Assembly: GCF_000213805.1 (NCBI RefSeq)
Contig: NC_015556.1
Coordinates: 3,177,001-3,241,000 of the forward strand
Origin: Pseudomonas fulva 12-X
GTDB lineage: Bacteria; Pseudomonadota; Gammaproteobacteria; Pseudomonadales; Pseudomonadaceae
Length of the DNA stretch: 64,000 nt
Reading direction: 5' to 3'
In this document: one piece after another, positions 63,356 to 64,000 of the stretch
How positions within the stretch are numbered: position 1 is the stretch's first letter
Layout: each line of letters begins with the position of its first letter
The notes under the pieces: generated by a model
The model's database searches: none
Told to the model about the DNA's origin: nothing
The model's input: the letters and a program-made list of their open reading frames with translations, nothing else
Program-made: the position numbers and the translations under genes

Positions 63356-63777
63356 CGCGTGGAAAAAAGATCCTGGTCTTCACCGGCACCTTGGCACTGG
63401 CCCTGTTTACCCTGTCTCCCTGGTCGGCGGAAAGCTGCCTGCAAGGCCGCTATAGCAGTCAGGGCACGCTGCTGCTGGCCGATGGCAGCAGCACACAAGT
63501 CAGCCATACGGTGCAGTTCAGTGACCAGCGCTTCTATGGGCTGAGCCGCCAGCAAGGCATGATCGTGGAGTTCGACGGCCGGGTCGAAAAACGCCAGAAA
63601 GGGCATTTCCAGCTGATCGTAGAGAAGGGCAACGCCAGCAAGCTGGACGCCAACGCTGACGACTACAGCCTGTTCGCCCATCTGTTCCTGCAGCGCACCG
63701 GCTCGGTGATCAACCTGACCGCGATCGACGACTGCCTGTACGCCACCGAGACCAGCCAGGTCTATTGTCGCGACTGA
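63352..63777 (+). CDS. small membrane-anchored periplasmic partner of the ToxR-like regulator
   Basis: A 141-residue protein that overlaps the regulator stop by four bases (ATGA). After a charged MTRGKK start come a single hydrophobic segment (residues 7-23) and a beta-rich periplasmic domain with Cys residues (ESCLQGRYSSQG near 27-38, DDCLYATETSQVYC at the end). No family recognised. The layout, membrane-bound winged-helix regulator plus small periplasmic cofactor, is that of ToxR/ToxS, TcpP/TcpH and VtrA/VtrC. Confidence 0.72.
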   Translation: MTRGKKILVFTGTLALALFTLSPWSAESCLQGRYSSQGTLLLADGSSTQVSHTVQFSDQRFYGLSRQQGMIVEFDGRVEKRQKGHFQLIVEKGNASKLDANADDYSLFAHLFLQRTGSVINLTAIDDCLYATETSQVYCRD

Positions 63778-63781
63778 CCGC

Positions 63782-64000
63782 TCACAGCGCCTTGGCGCCG
63801 CGCTGCGGCTCGCTAGCGCCGAGCAATTGTGCACCCTGCTCACTGACCCGTGCCCGCAACGCCGTGCTGTCGAACAACTGCCGGTAAAGCGCCTCGGCCT
63901 GATCGGTCAGCAGCAGGATCTCGACCCGGCGATTGGCGCCATCCTCCGGCTGATCCGGCCGGATGGGCATGCCATCGGCATGGGCCGTGACCTGCAGTAC
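63782..64000 (-). CDS. MotB/LafU-like flagellar stator protein (C-terminal part)
   Basis: The last 72 codons of a leftward gene that enters from beyond the right edge. The OmpA-like peptidoglycan-binding signature is clear: VTAHADGMPI, then GANRRVEILLLTDQAEAL. That HADG...NRRVEI pattern is the MotB C-terminus, which anchors the stator to the cell wall. A generic OmpA-family protein is the alternative. It is convergent with the ToxS-like gene. Confidence 0.8.
   Translation of the reverse strand, partial: VLQVTAHADGMPIRPDQPEDGANRRVEILLLTDQAEALYRQLFDSTALRARVSEQGAQLLGASEPQRGAKAL

Overview
The window is a GC-rich, gene-dense chromosomal segment of a Pseudomonas. The evidence is the gene content and order: a Prc protease followed by an EAL-CBS-GGDEF protein and a small conserved protein (the arrangement I recall around PA3257-PA3259 of P. 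aeruginosa), an OprP/OprO-type porin, a PA3286-like ketoacyl synthase, a DUF2790 protein, ActP/YjcH, and Pseudomonas-style intergenic repeats. There are no rRNA genes, no CRISPR array and no transposase. One tRNA is present.

Layout. 1-12.2 kb: housekeeping and small-envelope genes, including a partial inositol-monophosphatase family gene with an altered metal motif, a TauE/SafE exporter, dGTPase, a LysR/LysE pair, a DUF2789 protein, a serine hydrolase, several small lipoproteins, a YebC-type regulator, a Nudix hydrolase, a GNAT enzyme and a diguanylate cyclase. 12.4-14.5 kb: the yjcH-actP acetate-uptake operon with a candidate operator. 14.5-23 kb: flavin reductase, amidase, the azlCD exporter and a fecI-fecR-TonB receptor surface-signalling module. 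23-28.9 kb: a glutathione transferase interrupted by an in-frame amber codon, tRNA-Thr(CGT), a CvfB-like RNA-binding protein, a very small protein with a SutA-like motif, an LTA-synthase-type sulfatase and a periplasmic binding protein. 29-44 kb: a subtilisin-like protease with Glu in place of the catalytic Asp, a DEAD-box helicase, RarD, a LysR-hydrolase pair, cyclophilin, an ABC exporter, a DUF2790 protein, a FemAB-like acyltransferase, a porin, a FabH-like synthase and a divergent SDR/HxlR pair. 44.5-50 kb: quinone oxidoreductase, prc, the EAL-CBS-GGDEF protein and the small conserved gene.

50.1-64 kb (right edge) is the most interesting part: a compact flagellar locus unlike the usual Pseudomonas polar flagellum genes. 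One leftward operon runs flgB-C-D-E-F-G-H-I-J-K-L followed by an unrecognised gene in the position of lafW. Divergent from it are flgA, a short (280 aa) lateral-type flagellin, and two overlapping genes encoding a ToxR/CadC-like membrane-bound transcription factor and a small membrane-anchored periplasmic partner. The C-terminus of a MotB/LafU-like stator protein follows at the edge. FlgK, FlgE and the flagellin are short, FlgJ carries a lytic-transglycosylase domain, and a sigma-54-type promoter precedes flgB. I read this as one arm of a second, lateral or Flag-2-like flagellar system inserted beside conserved core genes, with its own transmembrane one-component regulator pair.

Three MITE-like or REP-like repeats occupy otherwise empty intergenic space near 1.4-1.76 kb, 9.49-9.70 kb and 17.48-17.66 kb.
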